From positions 23,596,283 to 23,660,282 of the forward strand of contig OU612066.1 of NCBI GenBank assembly GCA_914767715.1: 64,000 nucleotides of DNA. Direction: 5' to 3'. Below the pieces are notes generated by a model that was given only the letters and a program-made list of their open reading frames with translations, ran no database searches and had not been told where the DNA came from. Below, one piece after another: positions 35,819 through 46,582 of the stretch (positions are counted from its first letter, which is position 1; every line of letters begins with the position of its first letter). A program made the position numbers and the translations under genes. The stretch comes from Membranipora membranacea (taxonomy: Eukaryota > Bryozoa > Gymnolaemata > Cheilostomatida > Membraniporidae).

Positions 35819-37500
35819 TGTCCTGAAAATCTGAGGTCTGTAGCTCAATAATTGCTTATTATGCCAGCTACAAAAGAAGCTTTCTCTAAAGCATCACAAT
35901 TCAGTAAAATAATGTGTAGGCACATTTTCTTTTTAGCAGCAGCATGGCTTCGAATGGTCTGACACCACAAATTTTTATATCATTGGATTGCTCATCTTCT
36001 GAGGAACACAGTGGTTACTTTCTTTAGTAAACAAGGAAAATATCTATTAACATATCGAAAGCTTTATGGAAAACAGTTAAAAAATGATATAAATTGCTGC
36101 CCTGCTGCCGGCTTATGTATGCAATTATTCCACTTTCATGGGGGCAAAGAAATTCACAGTTTGTGAGTGTGTCCTGAAAATCTGAGGTCTGTAGCTCAAT
36201 AATAGCTTATGCCAGCTACAAAAGAACCTTTCTCTAAAGCATCACAAATCAGTAAAATAATGTGTAGGCACATTTTCTTTTGAGCAGCAGCATGGCTTCG
36301 AATGGTCTGACACCACAAATTTTTATATCATTTGATTGCTCATCTTCTGAGGAACACAGTGGTTATTTTCTTTAGTAAACAAGGAAAATATCTACCAACA
36401 TATCGAAAGCTTTATGAAAACAGTTAAAAAATTATATTAATTGCTGCCCTGCTGCCGGCTTATGTATAAAATTATTCCACTTTCATGGGGGGCAAAGAAA
36501 TACATAGTTTGTGAGTTTGTCCTGAAAATCTGAGGTCTGTAGCTCAATATGTTCTTATGCCAGCTACAAAAGAAGCTTTTTCTAAAGCATCACAAATCAG
36601 TAAAACAATGTGTAGCCAAATTATCTTTTGAGCAGCAGCATAACTTCTAAAGGTCTGACAGCACAAATTTTTATATCATTGGATTCCTCATCTCCCGAGG
36701 AACATAGTGTTAATGTTTTTAGTAAAAAAGGAAAACATCTTCCAACATTTTGAGAGCTTGAGTGAAAACAGTTTGAAAATGATAAAATTGCTGCCCTGCT
36801 GCCGGCATATGTATGCAACTACTCCATTTTCATGGCGGGCATTTTTTGAGTATGATCTGAAAATCTGAGGTCTGTAGCTCGACAACTTATTTTGTTTGCA
36901 ACAAAACAGGCTTCCTCTTTACAATCATTATGATTTATAGCCATATTGAGAGTATAAAAAATTTGGCACCAACTCGAACCCAGAGCTCTGCGTTGATGAA
37001 ATAGAGAATTATCCACTGAGCTACACAGACATGTTGTATCAAAATAAGAGTGTCTGCCTTAAATTTAGTGGAGCATGAATTCTGTATTACAATAATTACA
37101 TTACATTACTGACGATGAATACACACACAATCAGCATATTTGTGCACAGCTAAATCATCGCAAATCAATAAAATAATGTAGAAGCACATTTTCTTTTGAG
37201 CAGCAGCATGGCTTCGAATGGTCTGACACCACAAATTTTATATCATTGGATTGCTCATTTTCTGAGGAACATAGTGGTTATTTTCTTTAGTAAACAAGGA
37301 AAATATCTACCAACATATCGGAAGCTTTACGGAAAACGGTTGAAAAATGATATAAATTGCTGCCCTGCTGCCGGCTTATGTATGCAATTATTCCACTTTC
37401 ATGGGGGGCAAAGAAATACACAGTTTGTGAGTGTGTCCTGAAAATTTGAGGTCTGTAGCTTGATAACTTTTTATGCCAGCCACAAAAGAAGTTTTTCGCT
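35819..37500 (+). repeat. Tandem array of about 350-bp units
   Basis: Units start at about 35,819, 36,171 and 36,519, with a broken fourth at about 37,140-37,434 and the start of a fifth at 37,435. Each begins gtcctgaaaatctgaggtct, then gtagctcaataa, and ends near tttgtgagtgt. Identity is about 90% between units 1 and 2 and lower later. The ggtctgtagctc segment resembles a tRNA A box, and a fuller tRNA-like sequence lies at 36,964-37,030, so the array may derive from tandem SINE-like units. Confidence 0.85.
36964..37030 (-). repeat. tRNA-derived sequence (A and B boxes)
   Basis: On the minus strand GTCTGTGTAGCTCAGTGGAT is followed at tRNA spacing by CTGGGTTCGAGTTGGTGCC. The D arm and T arm are recognisable but the acceptor ends do not pair, so this is a tRNA pseudogene or SINE head. 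It interrupts the 350-bp tandem array. Confidence 0.6.
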
Positions 37501-38303
37501 TTATAATTTATATGATTTTTGGCCTTTTCGAGATGTGGAGATAACTCGGGTTCACAAAATTACCTTATATGCCCTGAGATAATTAACTCTGTGTTTTTTT
37601 GCTGTCTGCAGAGGTCAACAAGTTACCTATAATAGAATTCTTTTTGTTATCTGTACACTTCTAAGAAAACCTCTATAAATAAATATACAGAGTTTTTTAC
37701 ACCTAAAGAACTCATTTTTTCTTGAGCAATGTGACAAGGCTCAGTTATTCAATAACACAGTACTGTGTTATAACTGGTAAAATTTACTAGGTTAAATCTG
37801 GCCTCAGAGCCTCATACTTTGTAGTTATCTTATCTTACCTTAAGCATTATCCTGTACGAGTTTATGCAAATTTACTTATCTCGTCAGTTCGCGGGTTTTT
37901 CTCATCCCATTCATTCTAGACAACTGAAGTGTCTAGTCTTCTCTTCACAATTCCCACCCTCCCGCCCTAAAATACTACCTTATGTCACTATATTTCTCAG
38001 TGTGTGAAAGGTGACTTGGGTGCATGTGTGGTTGGTGCTAAGTTTTCCGCCTCTTCTAAAGTATCGAGGCCGAATTTCCTCCTATAAAGTTCTTGCCCTG
38101 CCCATGCTGTTCTCCAGCAACTTACTGCACTTACTTAAATGTTTATTTCTAACTTATTGGGGGTTAACCAGGAAAATGCGTATTAGTCGCCCCCCCCTCC
38201 TATAGGGGAACCCCCAGCTATCTTGTTAATCATTGAGGTAATAACAAAAATAAAGTTAAATCTATAAAAAACATAAAATCTTAATTTGATGAGAAGAGTG
38301 AAC

Positions 38304-38718
38304 CAGGGGCGTATATTCTAAAAAATTTCACTCACTGACTTTTCAGAGATCAGCATAATAATCGGGCGCAGCCCGATCCACACGCCGTAGGCGTGGCGGG
38401 GAGGGTGTGGGAGGGGCGCTTAAGCGCCCTCCCGCCACGGAAATTTTTGCATATCGGTAGCAAAATAGTGCAAGCAGAGAGGTATTTCAATAGCTCACTA
38501 AGCTGTTGGGTACTTTCAGAAAACAACTCAATAGCAGTAGAAGTTTACGGTAAAAATTCTCCAGTAATAAAGCACCCATTTGAAAAAAAACTGACCTCGA
38601 TGGGATTCGAACCCACAAAAATCTTATTAACAGTGATTATAAGGCGGACGCTCTACACACTGAGCTATTCAGCCACTAACGGAAATCCGTGGGCCGTGAG
38701 TGCTAATATACGCCACTG
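38304..38718. mobile_element. hAT-like MITE, 415 bp, with clean empty site
   Basis: The ends CAGGGGCGTATATT and AATATACGCCACTG are inverted (one mismatch). The 8-bp target duplication GAGTGAAC is perfect (38296-38303 and 38719-38726). The paralogous site at 51,778-51,785 has a single GAGTGAAC and no insert, which proves insertion after the gamma duplication. The left part is GC-rich (gggcgcagcccgat near 38,363). Confidence 0.95.
38591..38678 (-). repeat. tRNA-like sequence inside the hAT-like MITE
   Basis: On the minus strand AATAGCTCAGTGTGTAGAGC (D arm/A box) is followed by GTGGGTTCGAATCCCA (T arm/B box) and then a run of eight T residues that would serve as a Pol III terminator. An extra 10-15 bases lie between anticodon and T arms and the acceptor stem is poor, so it is a tRNA-derived segment and not a working tRNA. 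Confidence 0.7.
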
Positions 38719-40219
38719 GAGTGAACATATCTATAGTTGGAAGGAGTGATGCTTAGGACTCATTTTTCTGACTTCATAGCCTTGCAAACTACATGAATTC
38801 AGAGATGCGGATAAATACTGATTAATGACTGGTTACCTCAATTTTCAAAATAGATCAACTGTTGTTTGTCAAGCCTTTAAAAAAAGACTGTACAAAAAGT
38901 AAGCTGCCAGGGCTTGTTATGTTTTGCTAAAATTATATGGTTGGTAAAACGACTAATTATAGCATCAACCAAATAGTAAGGGGTTTTTACTCAAATGGCC
39001 ACCATAACACGAGGGAAGCTACTTATTAATGTCAGTGTAATCTTATACTAAAGATTACCGCTATTTTCAAAGAGAAAAGACTGTTTTATAGTCTTTAAAT
39101 CTTCACACCCATCCATCTTCACTACTTTAATTTAAAGAGCAATTATTTAATTCGAAATTAATGCCTTATAATTGAAAACCACTTGTTATTGTTTCTCGAA
39201 GAGCCAGAGTTGAGCAAAATGAGTCTGACATAACATAGAATAATATAATCCTTAATGTAACAAAATGATATTCTCAGCGGTCTGCTGTTTGTGATTTTCA
39301 TCTTTTTGGGGTTCCTGTTAGCCCATTTCAACTTTGGTCTCCATCCTGATATCAAGTGAAATGATGCCAATTTGTTAGTCATTGTTACAAATACACCTCT
39401 TTTTATGCCCCATTGCGTTACATATAAATCATCTGCCTTGTTAGCTCCAAAAGCCTGCCTTCAAAAGCGACACTGGACATGAATTAAAAATGTAGCTCAC
39501 AAACTGTTTTTAATATCTCACAGCTGTCAAATCCGAGGCAGTGTCACTTTTTTAGCAGGCCTGGAAAGAGCACCAAGCGAGATTTCCCCCATTTTTCTCT
39601 GCACCTTTCCATTGCCAATATGATCCTCAATCAAAGGCTATATATACATTATGTGAAAGATTTAAGATCGTTTTAATCTTCAGATTTCAACTTTAATTTA
39701 GCTAACAACTACAATTGTTTGGCTTGGTCAGCTAGTTTTTGATAAAACTTGTAATTACTTTTTGTAAGAGTAGTGGTACAACAGGCCCATCATTGGTCAA
39801 ATGGGGTGTTGTACCTAAAATGAAGACAAAAAGTGGCAAAGGATCATCAATAATTGTCATATGGCCTAAGTTGGGTACCCTTGCATCGTGCAAAGCTCGA
39901 TGGAAGTCCGCTCATAACCTGACATCTTTACATCATTTCTTCTGCCACTGAAACTCACCTTGTCAGAATATACTGATCTTGGGTGGTGTTGATCATAATC
40001 ATATGTGTCTTCAGCGACGGCTCTATTTTTATTAAGACATACAAAGAGAGAACATTTGAGCAGGGAGGACGGGATATCTCACCCTCCCTGATTTGAGTTA
40101 AATGTGGCTGTATATTTGGAAGTAACCTTTCCTTGTCTAGTGGGGAGGTAGCTCCCAATAATACACCATAAACAAAATATTGAGGTCACATTCATTTGAG
40201 TAATGGGTGCAGTTATTGC

Positions 40220-41336
40220 GATGTTTTATCAAAAAAATGAGGCAAAAAAGGCTGTTTTTAGCAAAATGGATGGCACAGCCAAATTGACTGCAAGAAATTT
40301 CCAAACAGGAGTATAGCTCATCATGTTTGTAGGTCTAAAATATTATATTATGAGCCTAAAGTGACTTTTTACGTCACGTCATAACGTACCTGACTTTTTA
40401 AATTTGATGACAAAATGCAAAATTTAAATCAATTATCTAGGGCACCTAAAGATGTTGTAGCCAAAACTTTTCTAGTTTCATCTAGAGTGTTCTTTAAATG
40501 ACAAACACGCAAAATTTTAGCATTATGGGTAATGTATCAAGATAAGGACCGACCCTCAAAAGTTGATACTTTTTGTGTAATTTTTAAATGAACTAAATAT
40601 GCTGTCAAAAGCACCATTACTGAGGTCACAAAATATTTTTTTGGAAGTTCTCTTGGAATCCGCTTTGTTTAAGCATAATACATACAAGACATGCCAGCAC
40701 AATTTGGCAGTGCTTTTCAGTTTTCTTCGAATTGCGCACCACAGAATGCCCTTAAAAACCCCTCTTAATTTGGCTGTTTTGGTTGTTCTACGGTGCGCTA
40801 TTTGAGGAAACTGATATGCAGTGCCAAAGTCTGTTGGCAATTCCTGTATGTACCATGCTTAATCAAAGCGGCTTCGTATGTGAGAAATTCCAAAAAAAAA
40901 TTTTGTGGCAACAATAGTGGTCATTTCAACGCTATGTTTGATGTTCTGTAAAATTGACACAAAAGCTATATACCTTTTAATATCCGTGCTGATCTTGATA
41001 TGATACATTAGTTATACTGCTGAAAGTTGGTGTGTGTGTCATTTAAAGAGCACTTCAGAAGAGATAAGCAAAAATCTTGACCGCAACATTTTTTATCTGC
41101 CCCAAATTGGTGGTTAAAATTTCACATTTTATCATCAGATTTAAAACTCAGGCACATTATTGCTTGACGTAACAATCATATTTGGCTCTTTATTCATTAT
41201 TTTAAGCTATAAAATATGATGAGCTATACCTCTAAGAATAAGTATTACCCGCTTAGAAACTTCAATCAATCAAATTGTCTCAGCCATCCACTTTTCTAAA
41301 TACAATTTTTTGGCCTCATTTCCTCGATAAATGACG
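40220..41336. repeat. Foldback (long inverted repeat) of about 1.1 kb
   Basis: The left half (from gttttatcaaaaaaatgagg) and the right half (ending cctcatttcctcgataa) are diverged inverted copies along most of their length. Matching pairs include tggatggc, tatagctcatca, cttaaatgaca-type and cataatacatacaag-type segments. The axis is near 40,775 (gcgcaccacag / ctacggtgcgc). A diverged single-arm relative is at about 47,660-48,060, and further terminal sequence recurs at about 53,200-53,345. No coding content is credible. Confidence 0.8.
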
Positions 41337-41986
41337 CAACGTCATCCAATGAAATCTTTGATGGACTATTGAGCATCAGTATCTCCGTAGCTTTCCAACG
41401 ATGTATCGAAAGTGCTAAACCCCGTGTCTCTACCTTAAATGCTGCTTAAATTGAACAAATGAGAGAAAGCCAGCTAATGTTGATATATTGAGGAAATTGA
41501 GCAGGGAGAAATTAGGAAAATGTGTGAGAGATGAAAATCCCACATTAAAATGGTCTAACATTTTTGACACCTCATGATCTGGGAATTATGCATGGCCAAG
41601 TAAACCTTAGTAGCTTATCACAGTTGCGGGTGTGCTGTCTCAGGTTGTAGCTTATCGTTCTTCTTGTGCAAGCTCTGCTAGAAGTTCCCACAATATGATT
41701 GATGAAACCATATTGCAATAGAGGTGAGGGGTATTTGATTGTTTTCTTTCTACTGAAAAGAAGGCCATTTGAAGACTAGGCCTGAACCATGACTTTACCT
41801 TGTTGATAGCTCAAGGCAAACAGTGAAACTGTGAACCTGATTGACAACTCAGATTGTCAGGCCTCAATCTTGGATGGAGAAACCTGATTACTGCGTAGTG
41901 CTGATGAATGACAATGTTTAAATAAAGTTGAGTTATTCAGCGGCAGCAGCAGAAAATGCTAACATGAAATATAGTAATACTGTACA

Positions 41987-42997
41987 TTTATTCAGTAGAT
42001 GGATGTTTTTGGTAAAAAAAAATTCAGTTTACAATATTTTTACGCAAACTGTTAAGACTTATTATAACATTGATGGTAAATGTTGTCAAAATAATCATAA
42101 TTTCTATTTTCAGTATTAATAACATTATAATTATCATATTTTAGCTAGGGTAGCTAGTGACTATTTATAGCAACAGCAGCAATCACTATTGCAATTTCCT
42201 CCTCTCCATCCGACTTTTCTGGAGGCGTTCTTTTACTCTTTTCCTTCACAACCAGTCTTACTCCAGTCATTATTACCAGTACATGTCGGGGTGTCGCAAC
42301 CTTGGCAGGTTATCTCTGCAGATTTCACTGTGGAAAGAGAATCAACTGTTTAATAATCTCTCTGAACAGCAAGTTATATTTATAAGTAATAGTTACAGTT
42401 CACAAAGAGGTGCACACAAACACCCTCAGTGGTAGGGTTTATGGCACCTTGCAACTCTCTAAAGAGCTAATCAAATCTCTCGGATTTTACTGGATGGATA
42501 GATGGTGTTGACACTATTGAAGCCAGAGGTTAATAATATTATTTGCTCCAAAATATGGAGTAATTGGAAATTGATAATTAGACGTCATCAAGCTAACCAT
42601 AAAAAAACCTATTTTGAGTGGCACACTGCTAGAAATCATTTATAAATGAATTCTAATACTTATCAACTGCCATCAGGACTGTTAAGGTCACCATGATGAA
42701 CATAAGTCTTGTAAGATTAGCCATACTTTTGAAATAAAGAGGTCTTGTTTGTACCCTGGAATGAAAAATACAGGCTTTATGATTTGTTCGTTTTGAGATG
42801 TGTTAATTTACAAGTATGAGTAGCCAATCAGTATGAGACCTACTAATAAAGAAATATAGTTTGTTACAGTTGCAACATCATAATACTGCTCAAAATATCT
42901 AAAGCTAAAGAGTTACATTGCTTACTTAGTTTTTAGAGCAGAGGTGTCCACGGAATAAACTGCAATGAGTTACCCCTGCACCGTTGTTGAATTTATA
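41987..42997 (-). pseudogene. Cysteine-rich peptide pseudogene P2
   Basis: This is the full-length inverted counterpart of P1. It has TATAAAT (42991-42997), a signal exon with intact ATG (42724-42722, coding to 42664), a mature exon 42327-42161 and AATAAA (41992-41987). The donor after the signal segment is ataagt, where intact copies have gtaagt, and the mature exon carries an in-frame TAA at 42235-42233, at a position that is a cysteine codon in gene A. One additional codon and a cysteine appear before it. Similarity to gene A continues through the 3' UTR. Confidence 0.85.
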
Positions 42998-43015
42998 GGA
43001 GCGCTGTAAGCTATA

Positions 43016-43958
43016 TAGTGATGGCAAATTGTCAGATTTTGGCGAGACGGGACGAGACCGAGACAGCAAGAAAATTTGGGACGAGACCGGGACGAGACCG
43101 AGATATATATCGATGCCGATAAAACATTCTTCAGATATCACAATTTAAAAGAATGTTGGATATTCATTCACTATCACTAGTGCAATCAGCTTATAGTACA
43201 TTTGATTCAAGTTGTAACTTATCATCTATAGCAAGAAGGAACTATGTTGAGACCAAGTTTCATCAAATTCTGTCAAGTATTGATTGAATTATAGAAAGCC
43301 ACAAGCTCGTGCAAATTTCCACTAATTCTTGCAAATTAAATTTCGTACGAATATCAGCCTGCCACAACCTCCTCAGCCAATCTAAACCATAGGCCTATAA
43401 TAGTAGTGATAACTGAATAGTTAAATCAAGGAGAAGCTGTTTCTTCTTGTTTATTATACCAACCAGTCCAGTGATTCAGCTTCTGGATATACTGAGGCTC
43501 AACTATCTCCTCATATTTATACAATTTTATACCCCATTAGTCATTGTATCCCTTCTCCCTCTTGCCCCAGGTCCAAATCAATGAGAAAGCTCCACATTGA
43601 TCATCCATTCCATCTTTTTAACGGAAGTGGTTTACATAGATATGGCCTTGACTTATCAATCAAATCAGACAGCCAATTAATCAAATCTGACAGCCAATCA
43701 GATAACATTTCCGTTTAATAATTGCAGCAAAAGAATGACTAATAACTATCTTTCAATTATATTATAGTCTGAATTTCATCTGACATCATATAGTAACCGT
43801 GGCGTAAGAGTGTGGACTGCTGATGACTAGGTCAGTGGTTCGAGTCTGGGTGGAGGCAGTGTTTTGAACAGCTACTACCATTTACAATGCGAGTAGATAC
43901 TGTCCCGAGGAGACAGTCCCGCGAGACCGGGAATTGTCCCGTCTCGTTGCCATCACTA
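43016..43958. mobile_element. hAT-like non-autonomous element, inverted duplicate copy
   Basis: The termini TAGTGATGGC/GCCATCACTA are flanked by aagctata on both sides (43008-43015 and 43959-43966). It matches the element at 4,563-5,487 in inverted orientation and in the same insertion site next to the P2 promoter. It contains the same tRNA-like segment on the plus strand at 43,791-43,861. Confidence 0.9.
43791..43861 (+). repeat. tRNA-derived sequence in the duplicate hAT-like element
   Basis: TAACCGTGGCGTAAGAGTG, with a B-box-like GGTTCGAGTCT about 40 bases on, is the same tRNA-like sequence as at 4,661-4,731. Confidence 0.6.
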
Positions 43959-45200
43959 AAGCTATATGGAAATCATAAACAACTGCTTTTAATATTGATC
44001 ACAATTTCTTATTATCTTAATAATACAATGTTGTATTAGGATGTCCTGGACCATTACTTGGGTATTTAAAATTATATAAGCAGAAAAGCATTTGGAGCGG
44101 AATAATCATTTGCCATCAGAACTAGATCTTTATTGATCTTCAAATAGTGCAAGAGTGCCTCCAACAAAATTCACACAAAAGTAGAGGGCTAGATTTTAAT
44201 GGTAGGGATTGCTCCATAGCTATACACGAGTTTTAAAGTGGTAGGGCCAAGTGGGGTGGGCACTTAGGGCCAAGCGGGTGGGTGCGGGAGCGGCAGTGTA
44301 GCCTGTTCCTTCAGGGGGATAATTGGGGCCTCACTCAGAATTTTTAATTTAAGGATGGAGGCGATTTCAAGTCATGTCAGCTCATTTAGGAGAGAAAATT
44401 AACAAGCAGCTGGCCACAGGGCCACCCTTGTGTTTTCAATGGACGGTGGGAAATTTGATGTCTACTCATCTCCAACAATAAATACTTCCAACCAGAAGGG
44501 AACACAAAATATCTGTTCTTGTCTTGCATGGTAGTGAACTTTATTTGGCAAATATCTTATTTTAGAACTTTGTAAAAAAATTGACAAGGGCACTAAGAGG
44601 ATACACTGAAGCATACCTCATACCTTATGTCATAAATTTCAGTTTTATATTCACTGATGGCCTCTAGACCATTCAAACTCATAAAATGGCCAATTTACAA
44701 CTGAGCCAACCAGTACAGCATCTTCATAATTACAAATTTAACCAATATATAACCAACATAACACGATGAGCCCCTCTGGCACCTGTTAATGATGAAAAGA
44801 AATTGTGTCAATGCCCATTCATAAAATCTATCAAAATTTTAGGAGCTTTTCAAAATTGAAAATTGGTAATTTGAATGGTTTCAGCGCTAGAATTCCAGTC
44901 CAAGCGTATCAAAACCCGAAGAATGGTCAACATGGGCCCTTGGTCATAAGTTCAACTATAGCATAACAACCTAGGGTCTCAAAGACAGATACACTTGATC
45001 GCCAATCAAGTATGTTTTCAAACACATGGTCTTATGTTGGTTTTGCTTAATGTATTGGCTGGTGTTAATTAAGGTTCATATTATTATTGCTGATAATTTG
45101 CCAATTTACACCACTCCCGATCCACCGCGCTTGTTACCAAGGCAACCAGAATGAATAGTATGAGTTTGCAGGTGTCAAACTTTTTCCCATCATCAACATT
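43959..45200 (-). repeat. Segmental duplication block beta, inverted copy
   Basis: This region is the reverse complement of about 3,310-4,562 at roughly 95% identity. At about 45,200-45,355 it gives way to a unit that matches 880-2,865 directly, so a tail-to-head junction between an inverted and a direct unit lies here. No gene. Confidence 0.85.
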
Positions 45201-45364
45201 GCTAAAGTGAAATAGTGACTGATGTCCGCAGTGTTGCCAACAATCGGCTAACAACATAGATGACTAACCCATTAAATGGTTTCCCCCACGCTTGTGTCAA
45301 GTAAATTCCTTCATTCAGGCAATTACTCAATCACCATGGCTTCACAAATGACAAAATAATCTAT

Positions 45365-45546
45365 TATCAGACCCTAAAATTTCATCCATGGGAGAAAAAT
45401 TAAAAATATAAATTTTATTTTAACCTTTGTAACCTTTAATATCAGTCATTTATGATTTCCACATCTTCCAGTGCTCCTATAAAAGCTACAACTGTGCAGG
45501 AGTAAGTCATTACAGCTTATTCCGTGGACACATCTGCTCTCAAATA
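45365..45546 (+). promoter_or_regulatory. Promoter and first exon of peptide gene D
   Basis: TATAAAA is at 45478-45484. The untranslated exon runs from about 45,506 to 45,546 and is followed by gtaagt. The upstream 110 bp is nearly identical to gene A. Confidence 0.65.
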
Positions 45547-45818
45547 GTAAGTAAGCATTATAGCTCTTTAGCTCTAAATTATGTGTAGCATTAAGATGTT
45601 GCAATTACTATAAATTTAGTAAGAAAAAAGTGAATTTCAGTGACAATAATATTCTTACCGATCGGTTGTTTATCATAAGTTGGAGAAAATTCCTCTATTA
45701 TTAGGTCTAGTACTGTTTAGCAACTCATACTTGTTGTTAATCAACTTCTCAGGGAAGAAAATGTAAGGCTTGTATTTATTATTACAGAGTACAAACAAGA
45801 CCCCTTCATTTCATTAAT

Positions 45819-46403
45819 ATGGCTAATCTTACAAGACTTATGTTCATCATGGTGATTGCAACAGTTCTGATGGCAGTTGGTAAGTACTATCACTTATTTG
45901 TAGAGGATTTCTAACAGTGTGCCAGTCAAAAAATGTTGTTGTGGTATGGGTAGCTTTTTGATTTCTAGCGTCAATTTATCAACTTCCAAATACTCATTGA
46001 GGAAAAATATAACCCAATGTATTGATCTTTGGCTTTAACAGTATCAGCACTATCTATCCATCCAGTTAAAACAGAAGGTTTGGCTTGACCTTGAGATGGT
46101 CGCAAGGTACCCTGAATCACAACACTGAAGGTGTATGTGTGCATCGCTTCCAAAACTGATTCTGGTACTAATCGACCTTTGGCATTAGTCAAAACTTGCT
46201 GTTCAGAGAGAGTATTAAACAGTTGAATATGTTTTTCAGTGAAATCTGCAGAGACAACCTGCCAAGGTTGCAACACCCCAAAAAGTACTGGAGCTGACTG
46301 GAGTAAGACTGGTTGTGAAGGAAAATCGTGTGAAACCGCCTGCAAAAATGTTGGATGGACAGGAGGAAATTGCGATAGTGATTGCTGCTGTTGCTATAAA
46401 TAG
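45819..46403 (+). CDS. Secreted cysteine-rich (defensin-like) peptide, copy D
   Basis: Coding segments are 45819-45879 and 46240-46403, giving 74 residues with the same ten-cysteine spacing as copy A. The signal segment is identical at the DNA level to A, E and F. The mature exon differs from A at about 16 of 164 bases, of which about ten codons change the amino acid. Some swaps reverse charge, including the residue before the stop codon, which is Asp in A and Lys here. The divergent promoter partner is pseudogene P2, which lies upstream on the opposite strand. The function is inferred to be an extracellular effector peptide. Which pathogen, prey or host target it acts on cannot be read from sequence. 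Confidence 0.7.
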
Positions 46404-46576
46404 TCACCATATATCCTCGCTCAAAAATAAAATTAATCTTGATAATGCTGAAAACATAAATGATCCTTGTTTTGACTACATTAACCATCAATGTAGTAAA
46501 TTGATCTTTATTTTTTGTGAAAAATCATCTGTAGATTTTAACACCCTTTGATTTTTACAAAAAATACTATCTTCTG

Positions 46577-46582
46577 AATAAA
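46577..46582 (+). terminator. Polyadenylation signal of gene D
   Basis: AATAAA is at the same offset from the stop codon as in A, E and F. Confidence 0.6.

Larger units (their letters stand above)
37600..40205 (+). repeat. Segmental duplication block gamma, copy 1
   Basis: The block is repeated in direct orientation at about 51,640-53,200 with roughly 90-95% identity (for example gtcaacaagttacctataat near 37,615). The gap relative to the second copy is mainly the 415-bp hAT-like insertion at 38,304-38,718 and other indels. No gene in the block is supported; the shared 67-94-codon ORFs differ in length between copies. Confidence 0.85.

Noticed and set aside
38591-38678. Functional tRNA gene
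   Set aside because: A and B boxes are present, but there is extra sequence before the T arm and the acceptor stem does not pair; it is also inside a transposon.
40556-40840. 94-codon minus-strand ORF and overlapping plus-strand ORF
   Set aside because: It lies in the centre of the 1.1-kb foldback; both frames follow from self-complementary DNA and show no protein-like conservation.
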